This document shows positions 23,394 to 58,716 of a stretch of DNA of 64,000 bases, one piece after another (within the stretch, counting starts at the first letter, position 1; every line of letters starts with the position of its first letter). A model generated the notes under the pieces. That model did not search any database and was not told the origin of the DNA. It worked only from the letters and a program-made list of their open reading frames with translations. The DNA is taken from NCBI RefSeq assembly GCF_947242115.1, contig NC_074716.1, forward strand, positions 11,384,365 to 11,448,364, given 5' to 3'. This DNA comes from Biomphalaria glabrata. Lineage: Eukaryota; Mollusca; Gastropoda; Planorbidae. Made by a program: the position numbers and the translations under genes.

Positions 23394-24975
23394 TTGACTT
23401 GACCACTGTTAGACTCATGACAAGCAATAGAGTATAGGTACTTGATTTGTATTCACCCAGTAGTTGACTTTCTCCGGGCAGCATTACTTTCAGTCACCTG
23501 ATTTCATCTACAGCATTGACTTAGAGGCATTATTAAAATGACCGTCTTTCTCTAGTTTGTACAATTTCACATGAACTTCATCTCCAGCTCTGGCCATTTG
23601 TAAATAAGTAAATGTAAGGGATTATTTAATAATAATATTAATATGATGTACATTTTTTTTGTTATATTCATCTGATGAAACTGGCCCAATTTTTCAAAAT
23701 GCTTTAGTTTTATCATTTATAGGTCAACCTTTTTAAGAATAGTTTTTAAAAATGTTTCTTGGTTATATAATGCACCTATTTCCATCTCTCAATGTAATTG
23801 TTTTAAAGTTTTGTGCCTTAATGTCATTGTTGTTGTTTTTTCATCTTCCTCACACATCTGTACAGTTCATTTCAAAGATATATTTTTTAAATCATTTTAA
23901 TATTCTTCATTAAATCAGTAGCCAATTGGACACACGTTTTTTTTTTTTTTGTTTGTTTCTTTCTTATTTTGTCACTGGTAACAATTTTGCAACTGTTAAT
24001 TAAAAAATAGAAAGTGTATGCCATGATTATACTAGACTAGCCATACAAGTCTGCAGTTTTTATTCTAGATCTATGCTATATGCACTGGCTAAGAATATAT
24101 GAGATTAATAAAACTATAGGCCATTCATAAATCTAAACTTCATTGTAGGTTTAAAGTGCTTAACAAATTTTGTTTAATGTGATCTCCTTTGAGGCAATGT
24201 TTGTTGTGTTACCACTGTACTATTGGTCTATCGAGACTACATGGCCCACCGGAAGACCATGTGCAAAGGACAATGTTTATTTGAATCTATGTCTGCTGTC
24301 ATTTGAGCTGGAAAATTTAAAGCGTAGGACTGGGAAATAAAGCTAAGTAACTTACAATTTAAACCCAACACTGTCAACTAAAGGTGAGAAGTTATTCTTC
24401 CTATCACCTGGTGAAATATGTAGGTCACAACTTCATTAATTCTTTCTCTCCATAATTATTTGCCACATTCTGGTGGAATCAACGCTGGTATCGTCAGGAG
24501 AGAAAGAGTTAATACAAAAGTCTTGACAAATGTATAAAATGTCAATGTGGAATGCTATTTTATGGTAGTTATAGGGGGGGGGGGGGAGGAGTATCAAGCT
24601 TATATTAAGTAAATCTGACAAATTTTTTATACAAATTTTTCCAGTAAATCTCCAACAAAGAATCTGATTTAGCCAACATTTTTTTTTCATTGTAGTATAA
24701 ATAATGCAAGGTTAAACTTTTCAACACTCAGGTGATTGCTTTGCATCATAGATAATTTTAGGTCTACTTACAAACAGAGCATTAGGGGAAGTATTGAGTT
24801 TAGTTTAAAATTTTGTGCAAAATAACTCAAAGGTGTAATGGGAATTTTCCATAACCAATTAAACATTCTATTTTACTCCCCCCCCCCCCCCCCCCCCCCC
24901 CATATTTTTTTTCTCTCAACCATCAGCACTCTCACTAAAAAAAAAAATCCCTACCAATGTGATGATGAAATGACA
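23394..24975. other. KIFC1 3' UTR and gap between convergent genes
   Basis: Candidate poly(A) signals for KIFC1 (+) lie near 24104 and 24336, and for the yellow gene (-) at 24976-24981. Contains a G-run at 24574-24586 and a C-run of more than 20 at 24879-24901. No exon seen. Confidence 0.7.
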
Positions 24976-24981
24976 TTTATT
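24976..24981 (-). terminator. poly(A) signal of the yellow-like gene
   Basis: AATAAA on the minus strand, about 60 bp past the TAG stop at 25040. Confidence 0.6.
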
Positions 24982-25039
24982 GTGCATCTTGTTATATAAA
25001 TATATAGATCTATATACAGTTTGGAACAACCACCTGATA

Positions 25040-48353
<23,314 letters not shown>

Positions 48354-48387
48354 TTTACAAACGTTGGACTTGAAGGTTAGCCTTAAA

Positions 48388-48590
48388 AGTGAGACTTCGT
48401 CAGAGCCCTAATAGTGAGACTTTGTCAGAGTCCTAATAGTGAGACTTCGTCAGAATCCTAATAGTGAGCCTTCTTCAGAGTCCTAATAGTGAGACTTCAT
48501 CAGAATCCTAATAGTGAGATTTCGTCAGAATCCTAATTGTGAGACTTCGTCAGAGCCCTAATAGTGAGACTTCGTCAGAGTCTGACTTTG
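48388..48590. repeat. 25-bp minisatellite, eight copies, upstream of the yellow start
   Basis: Units begin at 48388, 48413, 48438 and so on every 25 bp: AGTGAGACTTCGTCAGAG plus CCCTAAT or TCCTAAT. Lies 35 to 240 bp upstream of the yellow ATG (48353, minus strand), so it falls in the 5' UTR or core promoter. No TATA box is obvious between it and the ATG. Confidence 0.95.
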
Positions 48591-50297
48591 AACTAGAACT
48601 AGATGTTTTGTTGATTAGCTGGAACACAAGAATAAGTTCAATCGGCGAAAAGTTGTCCTTATATTAAAGTTAAAAAGTAAACCCATGATTCAGGACTTTT
48701 CTTATCAATGACGAGAAGAAGGCATGTGTCAGGAACAGGTGAATAAGTAACACACCTGCGTATAGTGCACAGTATGAATGTGCAAGTTGTTGTTGATGTT
48801 GTTTTAATCGTGAATACACACCAGGATCATCTTAACTTACAAATTACAGACTTTCTCTACATTCATGCGATATTCTAATTAATTTAAAATGTATTCATTT
48901 ATTCTTATTAGCAGAGCCTGGAATTTATTTTATTCAAAATTCGCCAGTCTTTTTAAATATTTCCTATAAAGGAAATAATTCCCAGGCCTACTAGCTGAGT
49001 GACCAGATATTAATATAATAAGATATCTCCCAATTCACCGTTCGACGCGGGAGGATCTAAATCTAATTACGTAAGCTGAGCTCTGAATGTATTCTATTTA
49101 AAATTGAGTAATAATAATAAGGCTTGTCTTCGAGTCCGAAGATTAATGAAGATTGCAATATTCCCAGTGTCTACGCAGCCCCAGCTGTGACCTACATATT
49201 TTGCCACATTCAAGACAAGCATATCCATTTTAATGTCCGCCGGTAGTCGATTGATATTTTCTTTTCGCCGCTCTGTCCTCGGACGGATTTTTATTTGGTC
49301 TCAGCCAATATTGAATTATAACTCACCATCTCATATTATTAATGTCATATTTTAATAAGATTACAAGGCCAGTGTTTTAGGAAATTACTAGCTACTAAAT
49401 AGTTAATTACGAACATAAACATATCAAATCAAGCCTATATGCACCAAGGGTAGTGAGTAGTGGTCCGTTAGGCATTATTACATATTCATTAAATACTATT
49501 GTCTAGATTCGATTTCTTTCTTTCGAAAAAAAAATTAGAACATAATGAATTCAATTCGACGAATTGTTTTATTTATAAGATGAGCACACAGACCTACAGT
49601 GGCGTAGCATACATGGCGCGAAGGGGCTTAATGAACCCGGGCCCACAACCATTAGAGGCCCACTGCGTTTGGGCCCATGACTCTTGACTTGTTGAGAACT
49701 TAGGGGTGACACCTAAGTGAAAAAATAAATTCAATTTTGTAAAAACCGATTTAAAAAATAGAATACAGAAAAAGCTCCCTCAAAATATCCTGAACGTTGT
49801 ATTAAAATTTATGTTAACTTCAAAACCAGTGTTTGAAGCTTCAATGTTAGGATTTGCTTTCTATGAAGTTTTGTAAATTGTCATGGTGGCTAGCCCTAAT
49901 CGTTCGTTCGAGGTGACAATCGTTTCCATATTGTCCCATTCGTTTTTTTTTCCTTGTCTGTTCATAAAACCATTGGTAGTATTACAGGGGGGGGGGAAAG
50001 GGAGAGTTTCGTCAAGAAACAGGATAGTCCTGATTGTCAATAATTAAAATTTCGACACAGCTGCAAATTATTCAATTTTTTCAAAGCTCAATATGTTTTT
50101 ATTTTGTTTTGTATTTAAAATATGTAATATCATCATTATTTTTTAGTCATTTCTTATGGTCTTTTATTTCCAACCTTAGCGTTCAGGCTGAACTGTCAGC
50201 TGGTAAACGCACCAACAAAATAATTAACTATGAACAATTTTGGATCTTCGCTCTTTGTAATGAACATGAAAATCTGATCTTGTTTTGACCACCCGCT
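48591..50297. other. region upstream of the yellow gene
   Basis: No exon seen. A GC-richer part at 49115-49320 (CTTCGAGTCCGAAGATTAATGAAG, CGCCGCTCTGTCCTCGGACGG) looks like a dispersed repeat; a short relative lies near 17335. The CAGTGGCGTAGCA end with CCCGGGCCCA is at 49597-49665. Confidence 0.5.
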
Positions 50298-50400
50298 AAT
50301 GCTCCTATATCTGTGACTATGACTTTATAATTGATGAATTTCATCGGGTATAGTACAATGAACAGTGTATTTGAACATGAACTATATACGACTTCTCAAT
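50298..50400. repeat. left copy of a diverged direct repeat flanking the LINE
   Basis: ATGCTCCTATATCTGTGACTATGACTTTATAATTGATGAA and so on to ACTTCTCAAT, ending exactly at the LINE tail. About 80 percent like 52621-52725 by eye. Confidence 0.75.
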
Positions 50401-52611
50401 CATCATCATCATCATCAAACTCCATTAGAGTGAGGGCTTGAGAGGCTCAAATCCTCTCTTGCAAAAGCCCTGGAAAGAAACCCTGCTGTCTTGCGCAGTG
50501 CATAAATGTCGCCATACAGGTCGAGAATTTTGGGTTTCCCAGACCTGTCGAGACGGAGATCAGCAAGTCTGGGGCAGTCAAACAGAATATGAGGCACGGT
50601 TTCCTCTTCTTCCCCGCAGCGGGGGCACCGTGAATCAAAATTTGGCCATAGCCGCGAGAAATATGAGCCAACAGGGCAGTGGCCTGTCCTGCACTGTGCT
50701 ATAATAGCTTGATCAGGCCTGGACAGCCTCCACCACGGGAAGTGTGGTCAGGGCGCCTCATGCGCTCCCAGACTCCACGGGCTTTTTGAGACTTGTCCCA
50801 GCACTCAAACCACTTTTCCATTTCTGTTTTTTGTATTATAGCCAGGGCTTGATGAAAGCTTACAGCCTGATCAGTGGGTGGAATTTGCCCTCCCTGGTGG
50901 GCCAAAGAGTCTGCAATTGTGTTGCCAGTCACACCTATGTGACTCGGTACCCACTGCATTATTACAGGGGTGCCATAGCGTTGTTTAATGTTATGTGAAG
51001 CCATGATGACAGTGTTGATATTGGGGGGCCATGGTCCGGGGCTTTGCAAAGCCTGTAGTACAGATTTTGAGTCAGTGACCACAACAATCTGTGTTGCCCT
51101 CAAATGTCCCTCGCCGAGTTGAGAGTCAATGACTTTTAAGGCTTCACAGACTGCCATGGTCTCCGCATCAAAACTGCAAATACTACCACATGGTCCAAAG
51201 ATTTTGACTGTGTAAGAGCCAAGAAAGTCGATGTAGGCTCCATAGCCTGCTCTTCCAGAATCTATTGATGCCGACCCGTCAGTGTATGCAAAAATAGCAC
51301 TGGGCTTGAAGGTATTAATGGTCTCCAGAGCTATGATTTGAAGGTCGTTTGATGAGCGGCTTTGCTTAGTGGCATTAGGGTCTACTAATTTCAAGCGAAT
51401 GTCTGGGGTCGTTGGGCGACACCAAGGGGGAAGGGGATGAAAGCGTTGAATGTTTTGTCGGTTGGTGGAGAGGCCAGCTTCATCAGATAGTCTAGTGGCA
51501 TGATGCATAAAAGACTGCATCTGGATACGTCTTCTGCATCTCCAACCATCCACTAGTTTTCTAGCTGGGAGGTATTCATCCAGCCTTTTATACCGCTCAT
51601 AGCAGGTCAGTACTGACCTTTCCCTCCTAAGGTTTAGTGGACCTATATTAGCCATTATTTCAGCCGCATTTACTGGACTAGTCCTAAAGGTTCCACAGAC
51701 AAATCTTAGTGCTTCGGACTGTATTTTATCGAGTTGTTCAAGAGCAGTCCTAGAGCCATAAATTTGCACAGTAGGCTGTAGTCTATCTGTGATCGGACTG
51801 CACCTAAATACAGGGATCGGAGCATGTCTGCTCGGGCTCCCCACTTCGTGGATGCCAGCTTCCGCACAATGCAAAGTTTCCCTGAGGCCTTTCTTACAAC
51901 ATCCTGGATGTGCTCACACATTTTTAGTTTGCGATCTAAAGTTACACCAAGGTACTTGGGTAGCTTTTCCATGCTGAGAGCCACTCCGTTGAGGGAGAGC
52001 TGGAAAGGTTGCCCCAGAATGCCAGTTCCGAGCGTGAACAGAGAATAGACCGTCTTGGAGGTGTTTATTTCTAGCCTCCATTTTTGTGTGTATGAGCAGA
52101 GCGTATGGAGATCTTCTTGTAGCACTTTTTGTATGGAGGTTGCGCTCCTTCCGGATTTCCAAAGGACAATATCATCAGCATATAGCAGCTTTTGGCATTT
52201 TAGCTGAGCCGGTAGGTCATTTATGAAGACCGTGAAAAGGGCGCATGACAGGACGGAGCCCTGGGGGAGGCCGTGCTCGAGGGTCATTTCCCCTGAGACT
52301 TCTCCGTACATCCTTGTTCTTATTGTACGCTCTTGTAGGAAGTCTCTAATCCAGTAATATATCCGTCCCCGCACCCCCACGGCTCTTATCTTATGAAGCA
52401 AACCAGGCCGCCATACTTTATCATATGCCTGTTTTAAGTCAATGAAGACTGCGTATGTGCTTTCGGTCCTTTGGAATCCATCTGCTACGCTCTGCACAAA
52501 GATGTTGACTTGGTCTATAGCGGACATTCCAGCCCTGAAACCAGCCTGTTCTGGAGCTATAAGACGGGCACTCTCAAGGTACAACTTCTCAATAACCTTG
52601 ACTGCTCAATA
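50401..52611 (-). mobile_element. LINE, I-like with RNase H, 5'-truncated
   Basis: Minus strand. Reverse transcriptase from about 52600: VIEKLYLESARLIAPEQAGF, FIDLKQAYDKVW, GLPQGSVLSCALFTVFINDL and LYADDIVLWK. Then an RNase H domain: AYTDGSASIDSGRAGYGAYI (about 51290-51230), ETMAVCEAL, VVVTDSKSVLQAL and PSHIGVTGNTIADSLAHQGG. The tail is CPRCGEEEETVPHILFDCPR. Frame changes occur near 51790 and near 50700, so it is inactive, but identity of the domains is well kept. The 3' end is a (TGA)n tail at 50401-50418. RNase H plus reverse transcriptase in one protein points to the I/Jockey group. The endonuclease and first ORF are missing. Confidence 0.93.
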
Positions 52612-52745
52612 GTAGCCTATTATATGCTCGTATATCTGCGACTATGAATTTATAATTGATGAACTGCAGCGGGTATAATAGTTTGAAAAGTGTAAATGAT
52701 CAGAAACTATATACAACTTTTCAATAACCTTGACTGCTCAACGTG
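52612..52745. repeat. right copy of the diverged direct repeat flanking the LINE
   Basis: ATGCTCGTATATCTGCGACTATGAATTTATAATTGATGAA to ACTTTTCAAT, then AACCTTGACTGCTCAA. That last phrase also occurs at 52593-52608 as the LINE's own 5' edge. Confidence 0.75.
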
Positions 52746-54834
52746 GATGCAATAACCTGTTTGTCTTGTGTGTTATTGTAAGGGAAAGTATGATCTGGTC
52801 TGAATCTGAATAGGTTTGTGCTATTGCAATGAATGAGGAAACCGACTTGGGGAGCAGGTTTATTAACAAGATCTAGAAGATAGACGATAACTAAATGGAT
52901 CATGGAATAGTGCCATTCTCTGACCAATACTTAGTATTTGGTTGAAACTTGGTTCATAGCTCTTAAAGAAATTTAACGCCATATATTTATACAAAAACAT
53001 CAGAAAATTGCCATGAATATTCAAATTTGACAGGAAATCAAAGCCCAACAGATTCAAAACGAGATAATAGATCTGTTGGCCAAAGCAGTTCTTATTTTGC
53101 TACTTCGAAGGCCAGAGAAATGTTCAGTAAAAAAATATTCCATCTATTTACTGTTAAATAATGGAGGTAGAGCTAGATACTAGTTTGTATCAATGTTTCA
53201 AAGCGTGGCACCTAGAAGTGTTTTAGGAATGTCAATGTGGACTCATAAAACATTTCTTTATATATTTGAAACTCTGTTAACTCGTTTCATTCTGTTCAAA
53301 AATTGTACAAACATTGAAACTTTTAATTCGTGTTGGAGTTCCAACATAGTCAATCGTAATAAGATTATTAAAAAGCTACTCTGCTTGCATTGGAATGTCT
53401 TTTGGTCAAAGTACCAATACATTCAGATTACTCAATTGTTTTGTCATACATTGTATTCGTCTTATTGGGGAATGGGGACCACCAATATATTCTTGAACCC
53501 GGGCCCAAGGGTATCATGCTACGCCACTGCAGACCTATATATATTATATCTAGACTGGAAAACGGAAACCAATTCTAATCCGCGATGGATCAGCACACAG
53601 ACCTATAAATACAGACTGTTATGTATTATTCACAGAACTATATATTCACGCAAATTCATGAAATAAAGCAAGATCGAAATAATTCACGTCTATTGATACA
53701 TATAATCTTATGCACATTTAAATAGATTGATTACCTAGATCTTTTTAGATTATGTATCTAATAATTGCAATTGCAAAAGAATAATTATGAGACTAGAGTG
53801 TTCCTTTTTTTTTCGATGTTCAATTACTAGATCTAGATCTATATGTTACATAGGTTAGGGTTGAACAAAACAACTTTACTTCTCTTAATTAACTACTTCA
53901 CAAAACAACGCCTTGTTTCAACTTTTAAAAAATTTTACGACATTTTTCTGTAGTGTTAAAATATCTCTATGTCCAGTCTACATGGGCGTAGCCAGGATTT
54001 TTTTTCGGGGGGGGGGTGGGAGGGGGATTTTTTTCTCTCCCCCCTCCCGAAAAAAAATATTTATATGTATGTATGTATGTGTGTGTGTATATATATAAAC
54101 TTTATTACATTCTGACCCATCATTCTTTCGGAATACGCTTATTGTGCGCTTATAGGTTCTTTCTGGAGTTGTAGACTTCCGCCATTGCTAGCAAGGGGGT
54201 CTGGGGGATCGCTAGGGATTGGACAAGGTCCTTCTGTTGCTCAAGGACATCAATGCCTTCTTTCATTGTCTGCCTGGAATGAGCGATTTTATTTTTCTTT
54301 CTTTCAATACTTGTATCACCAACAGATTCTCAAATAGCAGAAGACAAGTTGAAACAGTTTCTTCTCCGTCACAGAAAGTGTTCTACTTTTGAGCCAAGGC
54401 CAAGGCCGTAGGGAGCGTCAAACAATGTTAAACATTCACAATTTCTTTCTTTTTTTTATTCTTTCTGTAACTCAGAGCTAGGCGCTAACTTCTAGTTTTC
54501 TTCCATTTCAAATAGTGTCTGCACAGATCATTTCTTCTGTTATCCGATAAAATGTTATCTTAAGTAATGCATATTGGTTTTCAGCAAGAACTCGCAATGA
54601 ATACGAATTCTTATTCCCACAATTCAGTAAACTGACGCTAGGGATTGTTGTTTAGCTTTTCTTTTGTTATTTCTTGCTTAAACAAAAAAGCGAAAGTCAT
54701 TATATTCTGGACTTTGGGCCTAGTAGTATTAAAACCGTGTGGGTCGATTTGGGTGTCATGCTAGCTAATGGGTTAAATCCCTGCTGTCCATTTTTTTTTT
54801 GGTTTCGAGAGATTAGTCATTATTAATTTGTACG

Positions 54835-54940
54835 AGCGGACATAGGAATCATATTGTATTATTGGTCTAGACATGGTTAAGTAGCATTTTAGCTTTATAT
54901 TCATTTTTAATTAGTAAAAATTTATTTCGATTAATAACAT
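54835..54940 (-). mobile_element. LINE fragment, Jockey/CR1-like
   Basis: ATTATTGGTCTAGACATGGTTAAGTAGCATTTTAGC matches 2425-2460 of the first LINE copy with few changes and continues about 70 bp. Confidence 0.6.
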
Positions 54941-55092
54941 ATCACATTCTGCTTAATGGCAAATCCGATAATATGTTATAATATTTATATTTTGAAACAT
55001 TATTTTGGAGATAATGAAATCGACTAAATGTGTCAATTAGACTTTATGGGATGAATAAAAAAAAAGTACAAAAACTCTTTCAGATACATATA

Positions 55093-55098
55093 TTTATT
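55093..55098 (-). terminator. poly(A) signal of dermatopontin
   Basis: AATAAA on the minus strand, about 95 bp past the TGA stop at 55192. Confidence 0.6.
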
Positions 55099-55191
55099 TT
55101 CCCATAATTATAATTTGACTTCGTTTACAATTCAATCTTCAATAACTTAAAGCCATAGATCGACATCTATCATTGTAATTTGTGGACGAAA

Positions 55192-57461
55192 TCAAACAGT
55201 GCACAGAGTGAATCTCCAGCGTCTGTCCTCGTAATAGTTGTTGTGCTCACTCATGGCCCCTTTGATTCCTTGACCTTCTGGCACGAAGAGGGTCAGCTTG
55301 CCGTCCCAGTCGTTGACGTAATCGGTGGTGTAGCAGTCAGATGGCACCCTCTTGGAGACTGTGCAGCACTGAAACCTGTATCGTCTGTCTTCGTAGTGGT
55401 TGTCATGGTAGCTCTCGATGCCGGTGATGACGCTGTCCCCTGGACAGGTGAAGGTCACGGGGTTGTCAAACGTGTTGACGTAATCTAGAAAGAACAAAAC
55501 AAATGAGCAAGGAAAACAAATGAGCAAGGAAAACAAATGAGCAAGGAAAACAAATATGGACATAACTCAACTCTATCAGAATGTCCAATCCTTGCCCTTT
55601 TAATGATTTGAAATAAAGACTGCTCTGTATAGTGTAGAGCCCTTCTTAAGCTAAGTTCCCTATTCAGACCTTGTGATACTTCGTCAATGCATCATCATCA
55701 TAGCTCACTTGTTTCATCAGTCGAAGTTTAATGATGGTGTCGTATGGCCAGCACAACGACCAACTTTCTTGACTTTCCCTACAATTATGAGGTACCCTAG
55801 AGTTAGGTTGACTCAGGAGCGTACTAGAAAGTTAGCAATACAAGTCTTCACCGGGACGCCCCAGCTTGGAAACCAAGCAATTCTACCATCGACCCCCACG
55901 ACCCTTCGCATTTGAAATGTATTAATGATAATATAACTCTAACATTAATTATCATGTTGTTAATTCAAACATATGTTTAAAACTTAGGGGATAAAATTAT
56001 GTCTTTGAAAACAATTGCCAACTGCAGAGGCTTAGCTAGGGTGAGGGAGAGAGAATGTGAATATTCCCCGGGCCCCCACTTCAGGGGGGCCCCTAATGAG
56101 TGTTTCTTACATTAAATATTACGAAAAATGCAGGGGCTCCCAAAGATGTCAAACCCCACGGGCCCCCAAATGATGGCAAATTCCTAGGCACGCCACTGTC
56201 CAACCGGGTTCATGTTCTGCTGCCTGGCATGTTTTTTTTTGTTTTTTTTTTGCACATCAATTTTGGGCCAAAAGTAAATGTACTTTCTCAGAGTTCCCAT
56301 AAAGACTATAATAAACTCAAAATGCCTTATTAAAAGATATCTTTAAAAGTGGCTTTGTTGTCTTCCTCTATTAGCGCCAATGCACGTAAACAGGTAGGTG
56401 CCGATAATGTATTTAGTTTAGACTTCTTCACATTTAGAGAAAGATATGGAGGAGAAAAAAAGCTTTTATATTTCCTTATAATCTCTTTCCTTCCACAAGT
56501 TTATAATCGTCTTAAAATCATTTTTATAGTTACAAAGTAACCTACACAATTTTAGATAATATTAAGAATGTAGCTTATTTTTTTCCAGGAGGGCGCGGTA
56601 GCTAATTGGTTAAGCGCTTAGTTTCCGAACTTGGCGTCCTGGGTCCGAATCTCGGTGAAGACTGGGATTTTGAATTTCGGGACTTTTAGGGCGCACCTGA
56701 GTTCACCCAAGTAAATGGAAAAGTTGAGGTGGTTGGTTTTTGTGCTGGCCACATGGCACCCTCTCGTTAACCGTTGGCCAAAGAAACAGGTGACCTTAAT
56801 ATCATCGCAAGGTCTTTATAAGTTATTGAGGTGCCCCCCAGAAGTGCTCTATAGATAAACTCAGGCTCCATTTTGCACTCACTGGCACAGAGGAAAGCAG
56901 CTAAAAGAAAGAGAGTTGGAGAGCCCCTCGCGAAGGTCGCGCTACACAGATTTGAGCCGAAAAGAAAACCCTTTGTCAAAGACAGTGTTATGAACATAAT
57001 AATAATCAAGTCAAAAACCATGTCCACTAAGTATGGCTTTAATACATTGAATAATTACATAACACTTATTCTTACGGTATTCTTACGGACGAGTTACAAT
57101 CACGTGTAAACATAAGAACGACAACCGATACAGTATATAATTTTGATAACATTCACCCCCAGTTCAAATTATGCATAGTATTATTTACAATGAAAGAATT
57201 AATCCATGTAAAAGCATTGTCTGCATATAAGTTATTAGATAACTTACCACTTTTGACACAATCTTTGGTGTATCCCACTGTGCGACAGAAGAGTTCCCAG
57301 CGCCTGTCTTCATAATAGTTGTCGTTGATACTTGACACAAAAGATAAAATCTGTCCGGTCGGACAGTTGAAATTGAAAGGCTTGTCCCAGTCGTTCACGT
57401 AGGCAGCGGACTTAACTTGAGTCACCACCAGCATGAGTCCTAGGCTGACTAAGATGACCAT
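55192..57461 (-). CDS. DPT: dermatopontin, secreted matrix protein
   Basis: Two coding exons, 57461-57248 and 55484-55192, joined in phase 1 at GT-AG sites; 168 residues, as usual for molluscan dermatopontins. A signal peptide (MVILVSLGLMLVVTQVKSA) precedes mature AYVNDWDKPF. Three repeats each end in the family's aromatic-EDRR motif: YYEDRRW (49-55), HYEDRRY (101-107) and YYEDRRW (155-161), with YVN-WD/FD starts at 21, 73 and 127 and paired cysteines. Dermatopontin is an extracellular matrix protein and a known component of the Biomphalaria shell matrix; here it could serve shell or general connective matrix. The intron (55485-57247) contains SINE and MITE copies and, near its 3' end, a 17-bp repeat three times (55500-55552). 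The gene is the next one upstream of the yellow-like gene, on the same strand. Confidence 0.95.
55735..55875 (-). repeat. tRNA-derived SINE
   Basis: Minus strand: tRNA-like GAATTGCTTGGTTTCCAAGC, then body and tail GGTACCTCATAATTG...GTTGGTCGTTGTGCTGGCCA. The tail phrase is shared with 56585-56815 (GGTTGGTTTTTGTGCTGGCCACATG). In the dermatopontin intron. Confidence 0.6.
56035..56201. mobile_element. MITE with hAT-like ends
   Basis: Left CAGAGGCTTAGCTAGGG and right (inverse) CAGTGGCGTGCCTAGGA are the ends; flanking octamers GCCAACTG and TCCAACCG agree at six of eight. The interior contains CCCCGGGCCCCCAC and an inverse GGGGGCCC. Non-coding. Confidence 0.65.
56585..56815 (+). repeat. tRNA-derived SINE with clear A and B boxes
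   Basis: GGGCGCGGTAGCTAATTGG (A box) and TGGGTCCGAATCTCGG (B box) spaced as in a tRNA, then a body with GGGCGCACCTGAGTTCACCC and a tail GGCCAAAGAAACAGGTGACC. In the dermatopontin intron, on the opposite strand. Confidence 0.85.
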
Positions 57462-57533
57462 TCTGAGCAGTTGGAAATCTTTGAAATGTTCTGAAGAAAT
57501 ATGTTATCTATTATTGATTAGGTTCGCTTTACG

Positions 57534-57665
57534 CGTTTTGGATGTTCCTTCGGAATGGAAGATTATTACATCCTTGCCCAAACTTTCTGAAGGACGGCGG
57601 GGAATGGCGGTGGACAAGTTCGAACCCGGGACCATAGACCACACCACACAACCAGATCTGTTGAC
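57534..57665 (-). repeat. tRNA-derived SINE, family A
   Basis: Minus strand: GTGTGGTCTATGGTCCCGGGTTCGAACTTGTCC (B box intact) and the tail CGAAGGAACATCCAAAAC as at 23010. Lies just upstream of the dermatopontin ATG, inside its probable 5' UTR intron. Confidence 0.75.
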
Positions 57666-57769
57666 ATGATCAGAAATATAATTTATTCTTCTTCTGTTTA
57701 TCAATAAGCTCGTTCGTGTAATCAGGGCCTAGAACATAGGTTAGTGTGCTGATCTAACCACGACCATTT

Positions 57770-58215
57770 TACTTCCAAAGAAGTTGAGCCGAAGCTCTTG
57801 AAACTCTGGGCCTGTATGCCTGGTTTTACGAAGCGCTCTATCGGAAAGAGATCCAAACTAATGTCCATATTTAACACTGCTACTTCCAATGGGTCGGACA
57901 CTCCGGACACAAAGACTAGAAAATCTAGCTAAAGGCCAAACACAACGGAACCCCCACACACACACACACACTATTGTCCTATAATTGACCAAGCTAACCT
58001 TGCAGGACTCGCAATTGATGAAATAGTCCCCTGAGGAACGGCGCCTTATTTTGACAAAGTCGTGGCAGTTCTCTTACAACTCTGCACTGTGCAATGGGAA
58101 TGCTCCCACACTCCTTTAGACAAGAGTCTACAAGAGTCTTTAACTCATTGTTACTACCCATTTAGCCTAATCGCTTCCTCGCGTTAAGGAATGGTAGGAT
58201 ACCTGGGCCCAACCA
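57770..58215. repeat. interspersed repeat shared with 16770-17135
   Basis: Contains GTTGAGCCGAAGCTCTTG, GAGGAACGGCGCC, CTCTGCACTGTGCAATGG and CCATTTAGCCTAATCG in the same order as the first copy. A (CA)n stretch lies at 57953-57972. Unclassified. Confidence 0.65.
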
Positions 58216-58461
58216 GGACCTGACTATAGTCACGTTCCGTTAACTTGATCACATCAGAGTAGACGTTTGTAACATCTCAGAACACTTTATTTGGTGACCT
58301 AATGTTACCTCAGACCTAACTGGTATGATTGTAATAATGACAAAAAGTTTGGTAGTAAACGTCAAAATAATGAGTTTTATTTTTACTTTTGGAAAACAAT
58401 GTGACATAATAGCAATACGAGATGAGAACAACAATCAATAGCATAAAATTTCGGTCAGAGT

Positions 58462-58600
58462 TGTGTTTACTGAGCGCCTGAAGGCAGCACAGAAAACCTT
58501 CTCCCAGATACCCCTTCCACCCACTGGTCCACAAATTGGACCATAGCGCTCTGAGCATGCTATACGCATGAAAGTAGCGCTGTATAAGAGACATATTTTC
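58462..58600 (+). repeat. SINE, family B, headless copy
   Basis: GTGTTTACTGAGCGCCTGAAGGCAGC to GCATGAAAGTAGCGCTGTATA, closely like 11216-11340. The tRNA-like head is absent. Confidence 0.75.
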
Positions 58601-58716
58601 TATTATACGAGACAGAAATGGAACCTAATTTGTATAGACTATAACCTGTAACAGACAGAAGTTTTTACTTTACATGTTAGTACTACAGCTTGGACTAGAC
58701 AGCAAATGCAACTTAC

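Larger units (their letters stand above)
52746..55150. other. intergenic stretch with transposon scraps
   Basis: Holds a CCCGGGCCCA/TACGCCACTG transposon end at 53488-53529, a GGGCGTAGCCAGGA end with G/C-runs at 53980-54060, (GTAT)n/(GT)n at 54064-54090, and a LINE fragment at 54835-54940. No exon seen. Confidence 0.6.

Noticed and set aside
51789-52048. + strand open frames across the LINE
   Set aside because: Antisense shadows of the reverse transcriptase.
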